A stretch of DNA of 64,000 nt from Faecalispora anaeroviscerum (GCF_947568225.1 NZ_CANOOQ010000001.1:1674001-1738000), one strand, 5' to 3'; positions 34,613-43,918 are shown, counted from the first letter of the stretch. The notes: generated by a model not told the origin, from the sequence alone. Numbers and translations: made by a program.

Positions 34613-35661
34613 GTCATCCGCTCCTTTTCGGCAATCATCAACAACCGTGCAATTAACTTTTCCATTAAAATTCGGTCTCCGGTGCGCGAGCTTTTCAGCC
34701 CGATGTCGGTTTCGAGCAGCACGGTAAGGCTCTCTCTCAGTTTTTCCAGAGAAAGGCCTTTCATGTCGCGCTCCGCGTTTTTCAGACGGAATTCCTTCCC
34801 TTTATAGGGAAAATAGTTCACAAGCTCCGCCGGGCTGTGGCCGCCCTGTACGCACGCACGCACACGGTACATATCCACATAGGCCGACGACAGCACCGCC
34901 AGCACCGCCACCGGCTCCTCCCGCTGCTGGTACAGCAGGTCAAGCAGGGAATACGCCTTATCGTACTGTGCGGACACCAGCGCTTTCGAGAGCAAAAACA
35001 CCGTCGTCTCAAGATTTTTCACCGCAACGCGGTCGATCACCGCCCGGGTGACTGTTCCCTTGCCAATGTAGGCGCAGAGCTTATCAAGCTCGTGCAGCAG
35101 CGTTTGCAGCTGCTTGCCGCACTGGGTGATCAGAAAGGCCGCGTCCTGCCGTGAAAGCTCGCAGCCGCGTTTTTCCGCATAGGTGCACAGAACGCGCTCA
35201 AGCTCCGCTCCCTCGCGCGGGCGAACCTCTACCACCGTGCCCTGCTTTTTCACCGCGGTAATCCACTTTTTCCACGCCGCGGATTTTTTTACATCCATCT
35301 CAAGCGTCGGCTGGCAGACGAGCAGCACCGTGCTTTCCGACAGGTTTTCCACCAGCTCGTACAGCTTATTCAGTTCGCGCGCGGGCAGCTTTTCCACGTC
35401 CAGATCGTTGATTAGGACGTACTTTTTCTCCGCCATCATCGGCAGGGCCTCCGCCGCGTCGGCCACCCGGTCGGCCAAAAGGCCGTCGCCGGAAAAGCGC
35501 TGCACGTTAAAATCTGCGAACGGCCGCTCCTGCAGCCTGCTCAGCAGGCGTTTCAGGTAGGCCGAAATCAGGTACTTTTCTTCTCCGTATACAAAGTACA
35601 GACCGTCCAGCTCCAGACGATCGGCGGCTTTTTTCCACTGGGCTTCCGTAAGCTCCGGCAT
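34609..35661 (-). CDS. holA: DNA polymerase III subunit delta
   Basis: A 350-residue subunit of the clamp loader, which opens the beta clamp for loading onto DNA. The N-terminal part begins with the family pattern YFVYGEEKYLISAYL (near 22) and NVQRFSGDG. A Walker-like strand and a LLVCQPTLEMDVKKS region follow, and the C-terminal domain contains AVLAVLSSAYVDMYRVR and LKNAERDMKGLSLEKLRESL. Its ATG shares one base with the comEC stop (TGATG), and the RNase M5-like gene begins before its end. The comEC-holA order is common in Firmicutes. Confidence 0.94.
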   Translation of the reverse strand: MPELTEAQWKKAADRLELDGLYFVYGEEKYLISAYLKRLLSRLQERPFADFNVQRFSGDGLLADRVADAAEALPMMAEKKYVLINDLDVEKLPARELNKLYELVENLSESTVLLVCQPTLEMDVKKSAAWKKWITAVKKQGTVVEVRPREGAELERVLCTYAEKRGCELSRQDAAFLITQCGKQLQTLLHELDKLCAYIGKGTVTRAVIDRVAVKNLETTVFLLSKALVSAQYDKAYSLLDLLYQQREEPVAVLAVLSSAYVDMYRVRACVQGGHSPAELVNYFPYKGKEFRLKNAERDMKGLSLEKLRESLTVLLETDIGLKSSRTGDRILMEKLIARLLMIAEKERMT

Positions 35662-37889
35662 CAGACGTTCCTCCTCAATACAATTTTTCCTCCCGGGTGC
35701 GTATCAATCAATATCGGGCCCGCATCCCCGGTGGACGCCGACACAAGGCCAACATCGCCAAGCTGCTTTAAATTGGCCTGCGCGGTCTCCTCCGACATCG
35801 ACAGCACTGTGACAAACGGCGACAGTGCTTCCATACGGCGGGGCAGATCGTCAGCGATCAGAAAATCGGCCTGCCGCCACTGTTCAGGCAGGGCATTGGC
35901 CCGGCACCCCGAGGATGCCAGTAAAAATGTGACTCCATTCACCGAAACACCTGTATAGCTCTGCAGTCCGTCATTATATTGCTCCACCCGGGTCGTATTC
36001 CACAGCATGGCTTCGGCACTGCTGGAATAAGAATCCACCTGCCCCGCGTTCGGCAGCGCCTTTTGCAAAAACTCGTTGTCCTGCCCGTTTTTCCACAGCA
36101 GAACCTGCTTTGGTTGAAAATACGAAACCAGCTCCGACGCAAGCTGCGCTTCTTCCTTCGAATCCCCCGCCAGCTGCAAATAATCAAGCTGTCGCACGCC
36201 CTGCCCGCGCAGATAATTTCGCGTGACAGACGAAGTGAATCCGCCGCAGCCGATTACCGCTCCATGCCCACGGTAGGTGAGCACGACGCAAATCCCATCA
36301 CCCTCCTGCAGCACCGCCACTCTAGTGACCTGCCGCATAGAAAGCTGGTAGGAAAACACGCCGCACAGAAGCAGGATCACACTGAGCAGCGCCGCCGACT
36401 GCCGCGCCGCACACGACGGCGGCCGAACGATCAGCAGCGCTGTAAGCAGCAGCGAGCCCGCGAGCCACAGGTGCACAAAGCCATAGGAAGATGAAATGCT
36501 CGCCCAGGGAACCTGCGCGAGTAAGCGCGCGCAGCCCATCATATCGTTCGAAAGCAGCCCTGTTCCAAACGCGAAGGGCATCGCCAGAAAGGGCAGGTTC
36601 GCTACATACAGCCCCGCTCCCACCGCCGCGCACACCATCAGCAGCGTGGACGGCAGAATCTGCAGCACGTTCGACACAGGCGAAATCAGTGACACCGTGC
36701 CGAACGACAGAATCAAAATTGGCAGCGTAAACACCGTGGCTGTGACAGTAGTACACACAGCGGAATTCACACCATCGAGCAGAGCGCGACCGACGGGCAC
36801 CGTTTGATACAAAGCGCGCAGGCGGGAGCTAATCGGCCCGGCGCAGAGGATCATGCCGAGGGTAGCGGAAAAGGACAGCAAAAGACCAAGATCCGCCGCG
36901 GCGTAAGGGTTTCCCGTACAGATCAGGAGCGCGGCGATCCCCAGCGAATTCAGGGAATCTGCCTGGCGGCCCACCACGATGCCGAACAGGTAAATAAGGC
37001 TCATGATGCCGCTTCGCAGCACCGAGGGCACAAAGCCCGTTACCGCCATAAAGCCGAACACCCCCGCTATGGCAACTGCGGCACCGGCCCGGCGCGGGAA
37101 ACGCAGCAGCCCGAGCAGCAGCAGAAAAAACTGTGCCATGGTCGTCATGTGGAGGCCCGACACAGACAGGATATGCGTTACCCCGGTTGTCTGAAAATCC
37201 GACTTTACCTGCTCGTCGATACCGGAGGTGTCACCCAGCAGCACCCCGGCCGAAAGCCCGGCCTGCCGCGCGGGCAGCAGACGGTACAGCGCATCGGTCA
37301 TGCCGCGACGAAGAGAAAGCGCCGCAAAGTAGGGCGGCCTGTTCTGCGCGGAAACAATATTTATCGGCTCGTACTCGTACAGATACGCAAACAGCGTGAT
37401 GCCTTTTGAGGCGTAATACGACGGAGAATCAAAGCCCTCCCCGCCCCGCGGCGTGTAAAAGTGCGCTTTGGCCGCAATAGTATCGTAGGCCTCCACGTTC
37501 AGCGCGTTCTGGGAGGAAAGGCGAACCCGCTCCACATACGGCGCGCCGTCTGCGGAAATGCTCTGTACCTGAATGACATAATAATACCGTCCATAGGCGC
37601 CGACGGGCAGCTCGCAGACCGTACCCGTCAGCACAGCGTCGCGCCCGTTCATCAGCTGAGCGGGCAGAACCACTGCCTGAGCATACGTGTAAAACAAGCC
37701 GAACGCCGCCGCTGCCGAGAGCAGCGCCATCTGAACGGTACGAAGGGAACGGGTTTTTGGAACATACACCAGTACACAGAAGGCCAGCGCACACGCGCAG
37801 CCCATGGTAAGGGCGCCCGCCGCACCGAAATACACCGCCGCCGTTTGGGCCAGCAGGTAGCTAAAGCCAATAAGTGCGAAGGGGCGCAT
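35661..37889 (-). CDS. comEC: ComEC/Rec2 family DNA uptake protein with degenerate metallo-beta-lactamase-like domain
   Basis: A 742-residue membrane protein forming the channel that carries single-stranded DNA into the cell during transformation. The order is N-terminal helices, a small OB-like external domain (about 60-190), the competence channel domain (about 200-480, starting GLSAGVLLGDTSGIDEQVKSD-like and containing HILSVSGLHM near 238) and a C-terminal domain (about 500-742). In most ComEC proteins the last domain has a THxHxDH metal motif; here the matching place reads LDYLQLAGDSKEEAQLASEL, with no such motif, so a nuclease role is unlikely. ATG has GGGAGGG six bases upstream. Operon with phosphoribosyltransferase upstream and holA downstream. 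Confidence 0.92.
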   Translation of the reverse strand: MRPFALIGFSYLLAQTAAVYFGAAGALTMGCACALAFCVLVYVPKTRSLRTVQMALLSAAAAFGLFYTYAQAVVLPAQLMNGRDAVLTGTVCELPVGAYGRYYYVIQVQSISADGAPYVERVRLSSQNALNVEAYDTIAAKAHFYTPRGGEGFDSPSYYASKGITLFAYLYEYEPINIVSAQNRPPYFAALSLRRGMTDALYRLLPARQAGLSAGVLLGDTSGIDEQVKSDFQTTGVTHILSVSGLHMTTMAQFFLLLLGLLRFPRRAGAAVAIAGVFGFMAVTGFVPSVLRSGIMSLIYLFGIVVGRQADSLNSLGIAALLICTGNPYAAADLGLLLSFSATLGMILCAGPISSRLRALYQTVPVGRALLDGVNSAVCTTVTATVFTLPILILSFGTVSLISPVSNVLQILPSTLLMVCAAVGAGLYVANLPFLAMPFAFGTGLLSNDMMGCARLLAQVPWASISSSYGFVHLWLAGSLLLTALLIVRPPSCAARQSAALLSVILLLCGVFSYQLSMRQVTRVAVLQEGDGICVVLTYRGHGAVIGCGGFTSSVTRNYLRGQGVRQLDYLQLAGDSKEEAQLASELVSYFQPKQVLLWKNGQDNEFLQKALPNAGQVDSYSSSAEAMLWNTTRVEQYNDGLQSYTGVSVNGVTFLLASSGCRANALPEQWRQADFLIADDLPRRMEALSPFVTVLSMSEETAQANLKQLGDVGLVSASTGDAGPILIDTHPGGKIVLRRNV

Positions 37890-37916
37890 AAAAAACCCTC
37901 CCGATAAATGCTGTGA

Positions 37917-38456
37917 TTATTTCAAGAACAGGGGAAGCGGCTCAAGGAAAATAATATCGTCGCGCTTCGAAGCGTCGCCCTCTGCCAGAACGCAGGCACG
38001 GCCCACCACGTTGCCCCCGAATTCGTGAACGAGCTTCTCAATTGCAGCCAGGGATTCTCCCGTGCTGATCACGTCGTCGACGATCAGGACACGCTTGCCG
38101 GCAAGACCCTTGTAATCATCCTCAGAAAGATACAAGTCCTGCACGTGATCTGTTGTGATGGACTTGACCTCCACATGGATGCAGTTGCGCATATACGCCT
38201 TTACGCTTTTGCGCGCCACCACATAGCGGCGGCAGCCTCTGCGCGCCATTTCATAACACAGGGGGATTCCCTTTGTTTCCGCCGTGATGACGACATCGTG
38301 CTCGGGGCAGCGGGCCAACAGTTCTTCCGCCGCGCGCTCGGTAATTTCCACATCGCCGAACATTACAAAGCCGGCGATGTCGAGGTGCTCATCGATCGGG
38401 CAAATGGGGAGCTCTCTCTCGCACCCGGCGATTGTCATTTGATATGTTTTTGCCAT
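37917..38456 (-). CDS. Purine-type phosphoribosyltransferase (Apt-like)
   Basis: A 179-residue type I phosphoribosyltransferase. The PRPP-binding motif is VLIVDDVISTGES (near 125-137), and DVVITAETKGIPLCYEMARR near 65 matches the adenine phosphoribosyltransferase layout, in which the base-recognition region precedes. It should convert a purine base and PRPP to the nucleotide, a salvage step; which base is uncertain, and proteins of this subgroup may also act as regulators. ATG 38456 is chosen by homology-like length, although the ribosome binding site is weak; a TTG start at 38492 is possible. It sits between the HIT gene (48 bases) and comEC (27 bases). Confidence 0.85.
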   Translation of the reverse strand: MAKTYQMTIAGCERELPICPIDEHLDIAGFVMFGDVEITERAAEELLARCPEHDVVITAETKGIPLCYEMARRGCRRYVVARKSVKAYMRNCIHVEVKSITTDHVQDLYLSEDDYKGLAGKRVLIVDDVISTGESLAAIEKLVHEFGGNVVGRACVLAEGDASKRDDIIFLEPLPLFLK

Positions 38457-38504
38457 AATTCTAGATACAGACCTTTCTTCTGATAAATTCAAAGGGGTGC
38501 GCCA

Positions 38505-38843
38505 TCAGCCCGGAGGCCACGCCATAAACCGGCCACCCAGCAGATGAAAATGCAGGTGCTGCACCGTCTGGCCGCCGTCGTTGCCGCAGTTGTTCACCAG
38601 GCGGAAGCCACCCTCCAGCCCAAGCTGCTTTGCGAGCTGCGGGGCTTTTTCAAAAATATAAGCGATGATTCCGCTGTTTTCCCCCGTAACCTCCCATGTG
38701 GAAGCAATATGCTGCTTGGGGATGATGAGAAGATGCACCGGAGCCTGGGGGTCCAGATCGTGGAAGACAAGGATTTTATCATCCTCATACACTTTTTTAC
38801 TGGGAATTTCGCCATTTGCGATTTTACAGAATACACAATCCAC
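38505..38843 (-). CDS. HIT family nucleotide hydrolase (HINT-like)
   Basis: A 112-residue protein of the histidine triad family. The catalytic triad HLHFH lies near residues 97-101 (QTVQHLHFHLLGGR), and CVFCKIANGEIPSKKVYEDD at the N-terminus is typical of the HINT branch, including the Cys pair that may hold zinc. HINT proteins hydrolyse adenosine phosphoramidates and aminoacyl-adenylates, which suits a position just downstream of alaS. The start is GTG 38843 behind AGGAGG. Confidence 0.93.
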   Translation of the reverse strand: MDCVFCKIANGEIPSKKVYEDDKILVFHDLDPQAPVHLLIIPKQHIASTWEVTGENSGIIAYIFEKAPQLAKQLGLEGGFRLVNNCGNDGGQTVQHLHFHLLGGRFMAWPPG

Positions 38844-38884
38844 CGAAAATTCCTCCTAACATTCTAAATCCGTGCAAATCAATT

Positions 38885-38964
38885 GCTTTTCCCGCCGGGG
38901 CGGGAATCAAAAACTGATAGATTGGGCGATGATTCCTCCCGCCCCTCCGGCGGGAGAAATCATC
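38885..38964. repeat. two extragenic GC hairpins between HIT gene and alaS
   Basis: TTCCCGCC-GG-GGCGGGAA near 38889-38906, and a longer hairpin, GATGATT-CTCCCGCC (38928-38943) paired with GGCGGGAG-AATCATC (38949-38964). The second resembles the element at 41656-41687. They lie in the alaS-HIT spacer and may attenuate or stabilise the RNA; neither has a T-run. Confidence 0.5.
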
Positions 38965-38976
38965 AAAACAGATGAA

Positions 38977-41607
38977 TTAGTGGAGCATCTCGGCGATGAA
39001 CTCGTTTGCCGCAGAGAGCGCTTCTTCCAGCTTCGCGGGGTCTTTCGCGCCGGCCATCGCCAAATCGGGCTTGCCGCCGCCGTTGCCGCCGGCCAGCTTC
39101 GCCACCTGACCCACCAGCTTACCGGCATGCACGCCGAGCTTCTGCGCCTCTGCTCCCGCCGTCGCGGCGATTGTCGCCTTGCCGTCGGTTACGCCCGCCA
39201 AAATCGCGACAACATCCGCCTGCTGGCTCTTGATCTGGTCGCACATGGTGCGCAGGGCGTCCGCTCCCGTGCCGGGCAGCACCGCGGTCATCACGCGTAC
39301 TCCTCCAACCGGCTGCGCGTTTGCCAGCATGCCGCTGATGCGAACAGAGGCGAGCTTCCCGGTCAGGCTTTCAATCTCGCGATCCTTCTCTTTCAGCTCA
39401 GCCGCAACCTGCTTTGCGCGCTGCACCAGATCAGATACATTGTTCAGCTTGAGGGCTGCGGCAGTCTCCTGCATCAGCTCGGCCTGACGGGAAAGCAGTG
39501 CCAGAACGCCGGTGCCGGTAACGCCCTCAATCCGGCGAACGCCCGCCGCAACCGAGCTTTCGGACACAATGCGGAACAAGCCTAGCTTTGCGGTATTGTC
39601 AATGTGCGTGCCGCCGCACAGCTCGCGGGAGAACTCCCCGGCGCTGACCACGCGGACAACATCGCCGTATTTTTCGCCAAACAGCGCCATCGCGCCGAGC
39701 TTCTTCGCTTCCTCAATCGGCATTTCACGGCACTCTACGGGCATTCCCTCAAGGATTGCCTGATTGACCAGCGCTTCGGTCTGCTGCAACTCCTCCGGCG
39801 TCATTGCGGAGAAATGCGTAAAGTCAAAACGCACGTGCGCGTCGCTGACGAGCTGGCCGGCCTGCTCTACATGAGCGCCCAGCACACGGCGCAGCGCCGC
39901 CTGCAGCAGGTGAGCCGCCGTATGGTTGCGTTTGATCGCCGCGCGGCGCTCGCCGTCTACCTTTGCGGTAACGGAATTGCCCTCGGAGATGCGCCCGGCG
40001 GTGATTTTACCGCGATGCAGGAAAATGCCGCTGTGATTCTTCGTGGTGTCGGCCACCGCAAATTCGGTATCCTCTGCGGTAATCACACCGGTATCACCCA
40101 CCTGTCCGCCGCTTTCGGCATAGAAGGGGGTTTGATTCAGTACCAAAGTGACCTCGTCGCCGACCTCGGCGGCCTCCACACGCTCGCCGTCCTTGATCAC
40201 GGCCAGCACCTCGGCCTCGCTCAGCGGAGTTTCATAGCCCAGAAACGCGGTGGCGGGCAGCTCTTCGGTGCCGTTCGCGCCGCCGGCCCAGGCATCCGCC
40301 CCGGCATTTTTGCGAGCCGCGCGGGCGCGCTGCTTCTGCTCGGTCATCAGGCGGTGAAAGGCCTCTTCATCCACGGTCTTGCCCTGCTCCGCGACAATCT
40401 CTTTCGTCAAATCGAGCGGGAAGCCATAGGTATCGTTCAGGCGGAACGCCTCCTCGCCGGAGAACACCTTGCCGTCCATCCCCTGCATCAGGTTGTTCAA
40501 AAGCTGCAAGCCCTGATCGATCGTGCGGGCAAAGCTCTCTTCCTCCACGTGGATTAATTTCACAATCATGTCACGCTTTTCCGCCAGCTCGGGATAAGCG
40601 TTCTTGTTTTCGGCAATCACGGTTTCCGCCACTTCAAACAGGAACGGGCGGTTGATGCCGATTAGCTTGCCGTGGCGCGCGGCGCGGCGCAGCAGGCGGC
40701 GCAGCACATAACCACGGCCTTCGTTCGAGGGCATCACACCGTCGCCGATCATGAACGTGGTGCTGCGGATGTGGTCGGTGATTACGCGCAGGGAAACATC
40801 ATTCTTCGTGTCGTCTCCGTAGTGGATGTCCGCAATGCGGCTGATGTGTTTCATAATATTCTGTACCGTATCAACTAGGAACAGGTTATCTACGCCCTGC
40901 ATGATGCAGGCCAGGCGCTCTAACCCCATGCCGGTATCGATGTTGGGGTGATCGAGAGGCGTATAAGTACCCTTTCCGTCGCTGTCAAACTGAGTGAACA
41001 CAAGGTTCCAAAACTCGACGTAGCGGTCGCAGTCGCAGCCGGGGCCGCAGGTGGGCGAACCACAGCCGTACTGCTCTCCGCGGTCAAAATGCAGCTCTGA
41101 GCAAGGGCCGCAGGGGCCGGAGCCATGCTCCCAAAAGTTATCCTCCTTGCCGAGGCGCACAATGCGGTCGGGAGAAACGCCGATCTCTTTCGTCCAGATG
41201 TCGAACGCTTCGTCGTCATCCTGGTAAATCGTGATCCATACACGGTCCTCCGGCAGAGCCATCACCTTGGTGCAAAACTCCCACGCCCAGGCCGTGGCCT
41301 CGTGCTTAAAGTAATCGCCGAATGAGAAATTGCCGAGCATCTCAAAATACGTGCCGTGGCGCGCGGTGATGCCCACGCGCTCGATGTCCGGCGTGCGGAT
41401 GCACTTCTGGCAGGTTGTCACGCGCTTTCTGGGGGGTGTAACCTCACCCGTAAAATACTTTTTCATCGGCGCCATGCCGGAGTTGATCAGCAAAAGGCTG
41501 TTGTCGCCGCTCGGAACCAAAGAAAAGCTTTTTAGCCGCAAATGTCCCTTTGATTCAAAAAAAGACAGATACTTTTCGCGAATCTCGTTTAATCCTGTCC
41601 ACTGCAT
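38977..41607 (-). CDS. alaS: Alanyl-tRNA synthetase
   Basis: An 876-residue synthetase, standard length, that charges tRNA-Ala. The class II catalytic core starts at WTGLNEIREKYLSFF with the GHLRLKSFSLVPSGD motif 1 region; motif 2 and 3 are covered by VTTCQKCIRTPDIE and the GRGYVLRRLLRRAARHG segment (near 310). The editing domain has HTAAHLLQAALR (near 575) and CGGTHIDNTAKLG (near 675), the zinc-site motifs that remove mischarged Ser and Gly. A glycine-rich C-Ala domain ends the protein (VAKLAGGNGGGKPDLAMAG). ATG 41607 follows AGGAGAG. A T-box leader controls it, and HIT, phosphoribosyltransferase, comEC and holA follow on the same strand. Confidence 0.97.
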   Translation of the reverse strand: MQWTGLNEIREKYLSFFESKGHLRLKSFSLVPSGDNSLLLINSGMAPMKKYFTGEVTPPRKRVTTCQKCIRTPDIERVGITARHGTYFEMLGNFSFGDYFKHEATAWAWEFCTKVMALPEDRVWITIYQDDDEAFDIWTKEIGVSPDRIVRLGKEDNFWEHGSGPCGPCSELHFDRGEQYGCGSPTCGPGCDCDRYVEFWNLVFTQFDSDGKGTYTPLDHPNIDTGMGLERLACIMQGVDNLFLVDTVQNIMKHISRIADIHYGDDTKNDVSLRVITDHIRSTTFMIGDGVMPSNEGRGYVLRRLLRRAARHGKLIGINRPFLFEVAETVIAENKNAYPELAEKRDMIVKLIHVEEESFARTIDQGLQLLNNLMQGMDGKVFSGEEAFRLNDTYGFPLDLTKEIVAEQGKTVDEEAFHRLMTEQKQRARAARKNAGADAWAGGANGTEELPATAFLGYETPLSEAEVLAVIKDGERVEAAEVGDEVTLVLNQTPFYAESGGQVGDTGVITAEDTEFAVADTTKNHSGIFLHRGKITAGRISEGNSVTAKVDGERRAAIKRNHTAAHLLQAALRRVLGAHVEQAGQLVSDAHVRFDFTHFSAMTPEELQQTEALVNQAILEGMPVECREMPIEEAKKLGAMALFGEKYGDVVRVVSAGEFSRELCGGTHIDNTAKLGLFRIVSESSVAAGVRRIEGVTGTGVLALLSRQAELMQETAAALKLNNVSDLVQRAKQVAAELKEKDREIESLTGKLASVRISGMLANAQPVGGVRVMTAVLPGTGADALRTMCDQIKSQQADVVAILAGVTDGKATIAATAGAEAQKLGVHAGKLVGQVAKLAGGNGGGKPDLAMAGAKDPAKLEEALSAANEFIAEMLH

Positions 41608-41655
41608 GATTCTTAACTCTCCTGTCTGATAGTAATGCAACTTTAATAAGCTGTT

Positions 41656-41687
41656 GATTTCTTTTCCGCCTGCGGCGGAAAAAAATC
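41656..41687. repeat. extragenic hairpin upstream of alaS
   Basis: GATTT-TTTTCCGCC (41656-41670) pairs with GGCGGAAAA-AAATC (41674-41687) with a three-base loop and one bulge. It lies between the T-box terminator and the alaS ATG, with the same outer GATT/AATC arms and inner CCGCC/GGCGG as the hairpin at 38928-38964. Confidence 0.55.
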
Positions 41688-41754
41688 ACTGTGTTCCATA
41701 AAATCACTTTTCAAGTGTATGGATGAATCGACGCCCGGCAAACTGCGGAAGCAC

Positions 41755-42010
41755 AAAAAAACAGACCCCCACCGCCCGAAATGGGACGGAGAAAGCCCGT
41801 GGTACCACCCAAATTGCGCAAACCGCGCCACTCAAGCCCCTTAACGCGGGGGAACGTCCGGATTCTTCACCCGGCAGCTGCGGGAGGGGCCTGCTGCCGC
41901 TGCTCGCAAGGGTCTTTCAGCCAAACCGGCAATCCGCCGGCGGAACCCTCTCTCTGCTGCGAAATACAAAACAGCTTCTTTCCCATATACGCCTTTTTTC
42001 TATCAAAATC
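41755..42010 (-). promoter_or_regulatory. T-box riboswitch leader of alaS (alanine)
   Basis: The conserved GGGTGGTACCACGG lies at about 41796-41810 (minus strand), followed by a terminator stem CTCCGTCCC / GGGCGGTGG and seven T (41755-41761). Upstream are AGAGAGGG and GGCTGAAAGACCC, which fit the Stem I apical elements, and a Stem III hairpin. Several alanine codons (GCA, GCG) lie in the Stem I 3' strand near GCGAGCAGC; which one is the specifier cannot be fixed by eye. Regulation by uncharged tRNA-Ala is what the gene context implies. Confidence 0.88.
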
Positions 42011-42016
42011 GTTTTT

Positions 42017-42046
42017 ATTATACTCCCGGATTCCAATCGTTGTCAA
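42017..42046 (-). promoter_or_regulatory. sigma-A promoter of the alaS T-box leader
   Basis: TTGACA (42041-42046) and TATAAT (42017-42022) with an 18-base spacer. The -35 hexamer overlaps the stop codon of the penicillin-binding protein gene. Confidence 0.8.
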
Positions 42047-43641
42047 TTGGTTTTTGAGAGCAGTGCATTCGCAATTTCTTGAAAAACGGGGGCTCCGTCG
42101 CTGGCGCCCTGCGCGTTCTCTGAAAGCACTACAATACTGTATCGCGGACTTTCGAGCGGAAAGAAGCCCGTGTACCAGCCCTGTACAATCTCTTTTTGGC
42201 CCTCAAACTGCCCGGTCTGGGCTGTTCCCGTTTTCACTCCGGCCCCGCCGAGCACCGGCTTGCCCTTTTTCGCTGTGCCGTCCTCTACCGCCGTTCCCAT
42301 AAACTGGCGCAGCTGCGCCGCTGTATCCTGCGACATCACCCGTACGGATTCTGCCTGTTTCGCCGCCTCTACATACTGCAAATTTTCATCCACCAACCCC
42401 TGCACCAGGCTGGGCGGCGTATACAGCCCACCCGAGGCCACCGCGTTCATCAACCCTGCGATCTGCACCGGCGTTGCGGTCAGAACGCCTTGACCAAACG
42501 AAAAATTCGCCAGCGCACGCGGCGTCAGAAGCTCTTCCTTCTCTGGCAGGCTTCCCGCCGCGGACACATACCCCGGTGCTAAGGTCAGGCTCTGACCAAA
42601 GCCAAGCGACTTTGCCATATTGAGAAAGGTTTCATTCAGCACCTGCTGCATCAGCCGCACAAAATACGTGTTGCACGACTGCGCAATCGCGCCCTGCATA
42701 TCCAGTGTACCGTGCGACTTGCCGTTATAGCAATGGAACACGCCCCCGCCTACCTCGATTCCGCCCGTACAGGTAAAGGTGGTGGTTGGTGAAACGCCGC
42801 TCTCGAGCGCCGCCGCCGCGGAAACCACCTTAAACACCGAGCCAACGCTGTAAGCGGAAATCGCACGGTTCAGCAGAGGGGAATCCGGGTTATCCAGCGC
42901 CGTCTGCAAATCATTCGGCGAAAAATCCGGCAGGCTCACCATCGCGCGGATTTTCCCACTCGGAACCTCCGTGACGACCACGGCTCCTTTTTTAAGGTAT
43001 TTCTTCGCCGACCGCTCCGCCAGAGCCTGTATCTCAGCATCCAACGTCAGCACGACGCCTTTTTTATTTTTATTTGAGGTATCGGTCACTTCTTTGTTTT
43101 CTCCCGGCAGAATCCGGTTGACCGCGTCCACCCGGTAGCTGACCGTAATCTCTCCCGGATCACCAGACAGAAATTCTTGATACGCCTTTTCGATTCCCGC
43201 CACACCCGCGCCGCTCCCATCCAGATAGCCAATCACGTTGACGGCCGTTTGCCCATTTGCGGCATAGCGGCGGTTCGTTTCAAAGGTATCGATCCCCTCC
43301 GCTGAAACAGCCTTTGGCAGCCCCAGCAGAAACGGTTTTCCTTTGGTCAAAAGCGAATAGACCTCTTCCATCCGCTCACGGGTCAAAACATCGGCCAGTG
43401 CGGAGGCCGACTCCGGCGTGGGGTTGACCACAGCCGTGTATCCTTTCTCTGTCCCCGTGAGCGGGTTCAGCTTTGTGTCGTATATGGTGCCGCGGCCCGA
43501 GGCCACCGTCAGCCGGTAGCTGCTTTGGCGGTCGGCGGTTTCGGCCAGCTGACTGCCCGTAGCAATGCGGTACAGGTTCATCAGCAGCAAAAACATGCAG
43601 ATCATAAAAACAGAAAAAAACGCGGCCACGCGCTTGCTCAT
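42043..43641 (-). CDS. Class B penicillin-binding protein (peptidoglycan transpeptidase)
   Basis: A 532-residue membrane-anchored D,D-transpeptidase that cross-links peptidoglycan. One N-terminal membrane helix (about 7-27) leads to an external dimerisation region that starts with SGRGTIYDTKLNPL, then the transpeptidase domain with the three catalytic motifs: SVFK (SxxK, near 270), SCN (SxN, near 325) and KTG (VKTGTAQTG, near 475). No glycosyltransferase domain is present. Size fits PBP2/FtsI/SpoVD relatives, and it is among the shorter ones. Which process it serves (division, elongation or sporulation) is not clear. No ribosome binding site better than GGGAGTGATTTG was seen before the ATG. 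Confidence 0.92.
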   Translation of the reverse strand: MSKRVAAFFSVFMICMFLLLMNLYRIATGSQLAETADRQSSYRLTVASGRGTIYDTKLNPLTGTEKGYTAVVNPTPESASALADVLTRERMEEVYSLLTKGKPFLLGLPKAVSAEGIDTFETNRRYAANGQTAVNVIGYLDGSGAGVAGIEKAYQEFLSGDPGEITVSYRVDAVNRILPGENKEVTDTSNKNKKGVVLTLDAEIQALAERSAKKYLKKGAVVVTEVPSGKIRAMVSLPDFSPNDLQTALDNPDSPLLNRAISAYSVGSVFKVVSAAAALESGVSPTTTFTCTGGIEVGGGVFHCYNGKSHGTLDMQGAIAQSCNTYFVRLMQQVLNETFLNMAKSLGFGQSLTLAPGYVSAAGSLPEKEELLTPRALANFSFGQGVLTATPVQIAGLMNAVASGGLYTPPSLVQGLVDENLQYVEAAKQAESVRVMSQDTAAQLRQFMGTAVEDGTAKKGKPVLGGAGVKTGTAQTGQFEGQKEIVQGWYTGFFPLESPRYSIVVLSENAQGASDGAPVFQEIANALLSKTN

Positions 43642-43861
43642 TTCAAATCACTCCCGCTTCATAGCATATCCAGAAACAGGAAGCTTTAATCAGCGCGCGG
43701 AGGCACAAAAAAGGCCGCATCCCGCTTAAAAAGCCATTTTTCGGGTTCTTCTTTTCATCAATGCAGACCTGTGAGAAAAGCAAAAAAAGCGCTCCGAAAA
43801 ACCGCAACGCCAGAAAGTGAAAAGAATTCTTTTCACCAGATTTATTATGTAAACACATAGC
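43642..43861. other. gap upstream of the penicillin-binding protein gene
   Basis: No gene seen. AT-rich and probably contains the minus-strand promoter of the penicillin-binding protein gene. Tiny frames are present but lack ribosome binding sites. Confidence 0.4.
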
Positions 43862-43890
43862 TTTACACCATTGATTAAATAAGATATATT
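43862..43890 (+). promoter_or_regulatory. sigma-A promoter of the PAS-GGDEF gene
   Basis: TTTACA (43862-43867) and TATATT (43885-43890) with a 17-base spacer; this gives a leader of about 155 bases. Confidence 0.65.
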
Positions 43891-43918
43891 ATTACTATTA
43901 GAACTGAATGGCAGTTTC

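Noticed and set aside
38872..40557. Long plus-strand frames opposite alaS
   Set aside because: They mirror alaS in the opposite strand, have no ribosome binding sites or family motifs, and the minus strand is clearly coding.
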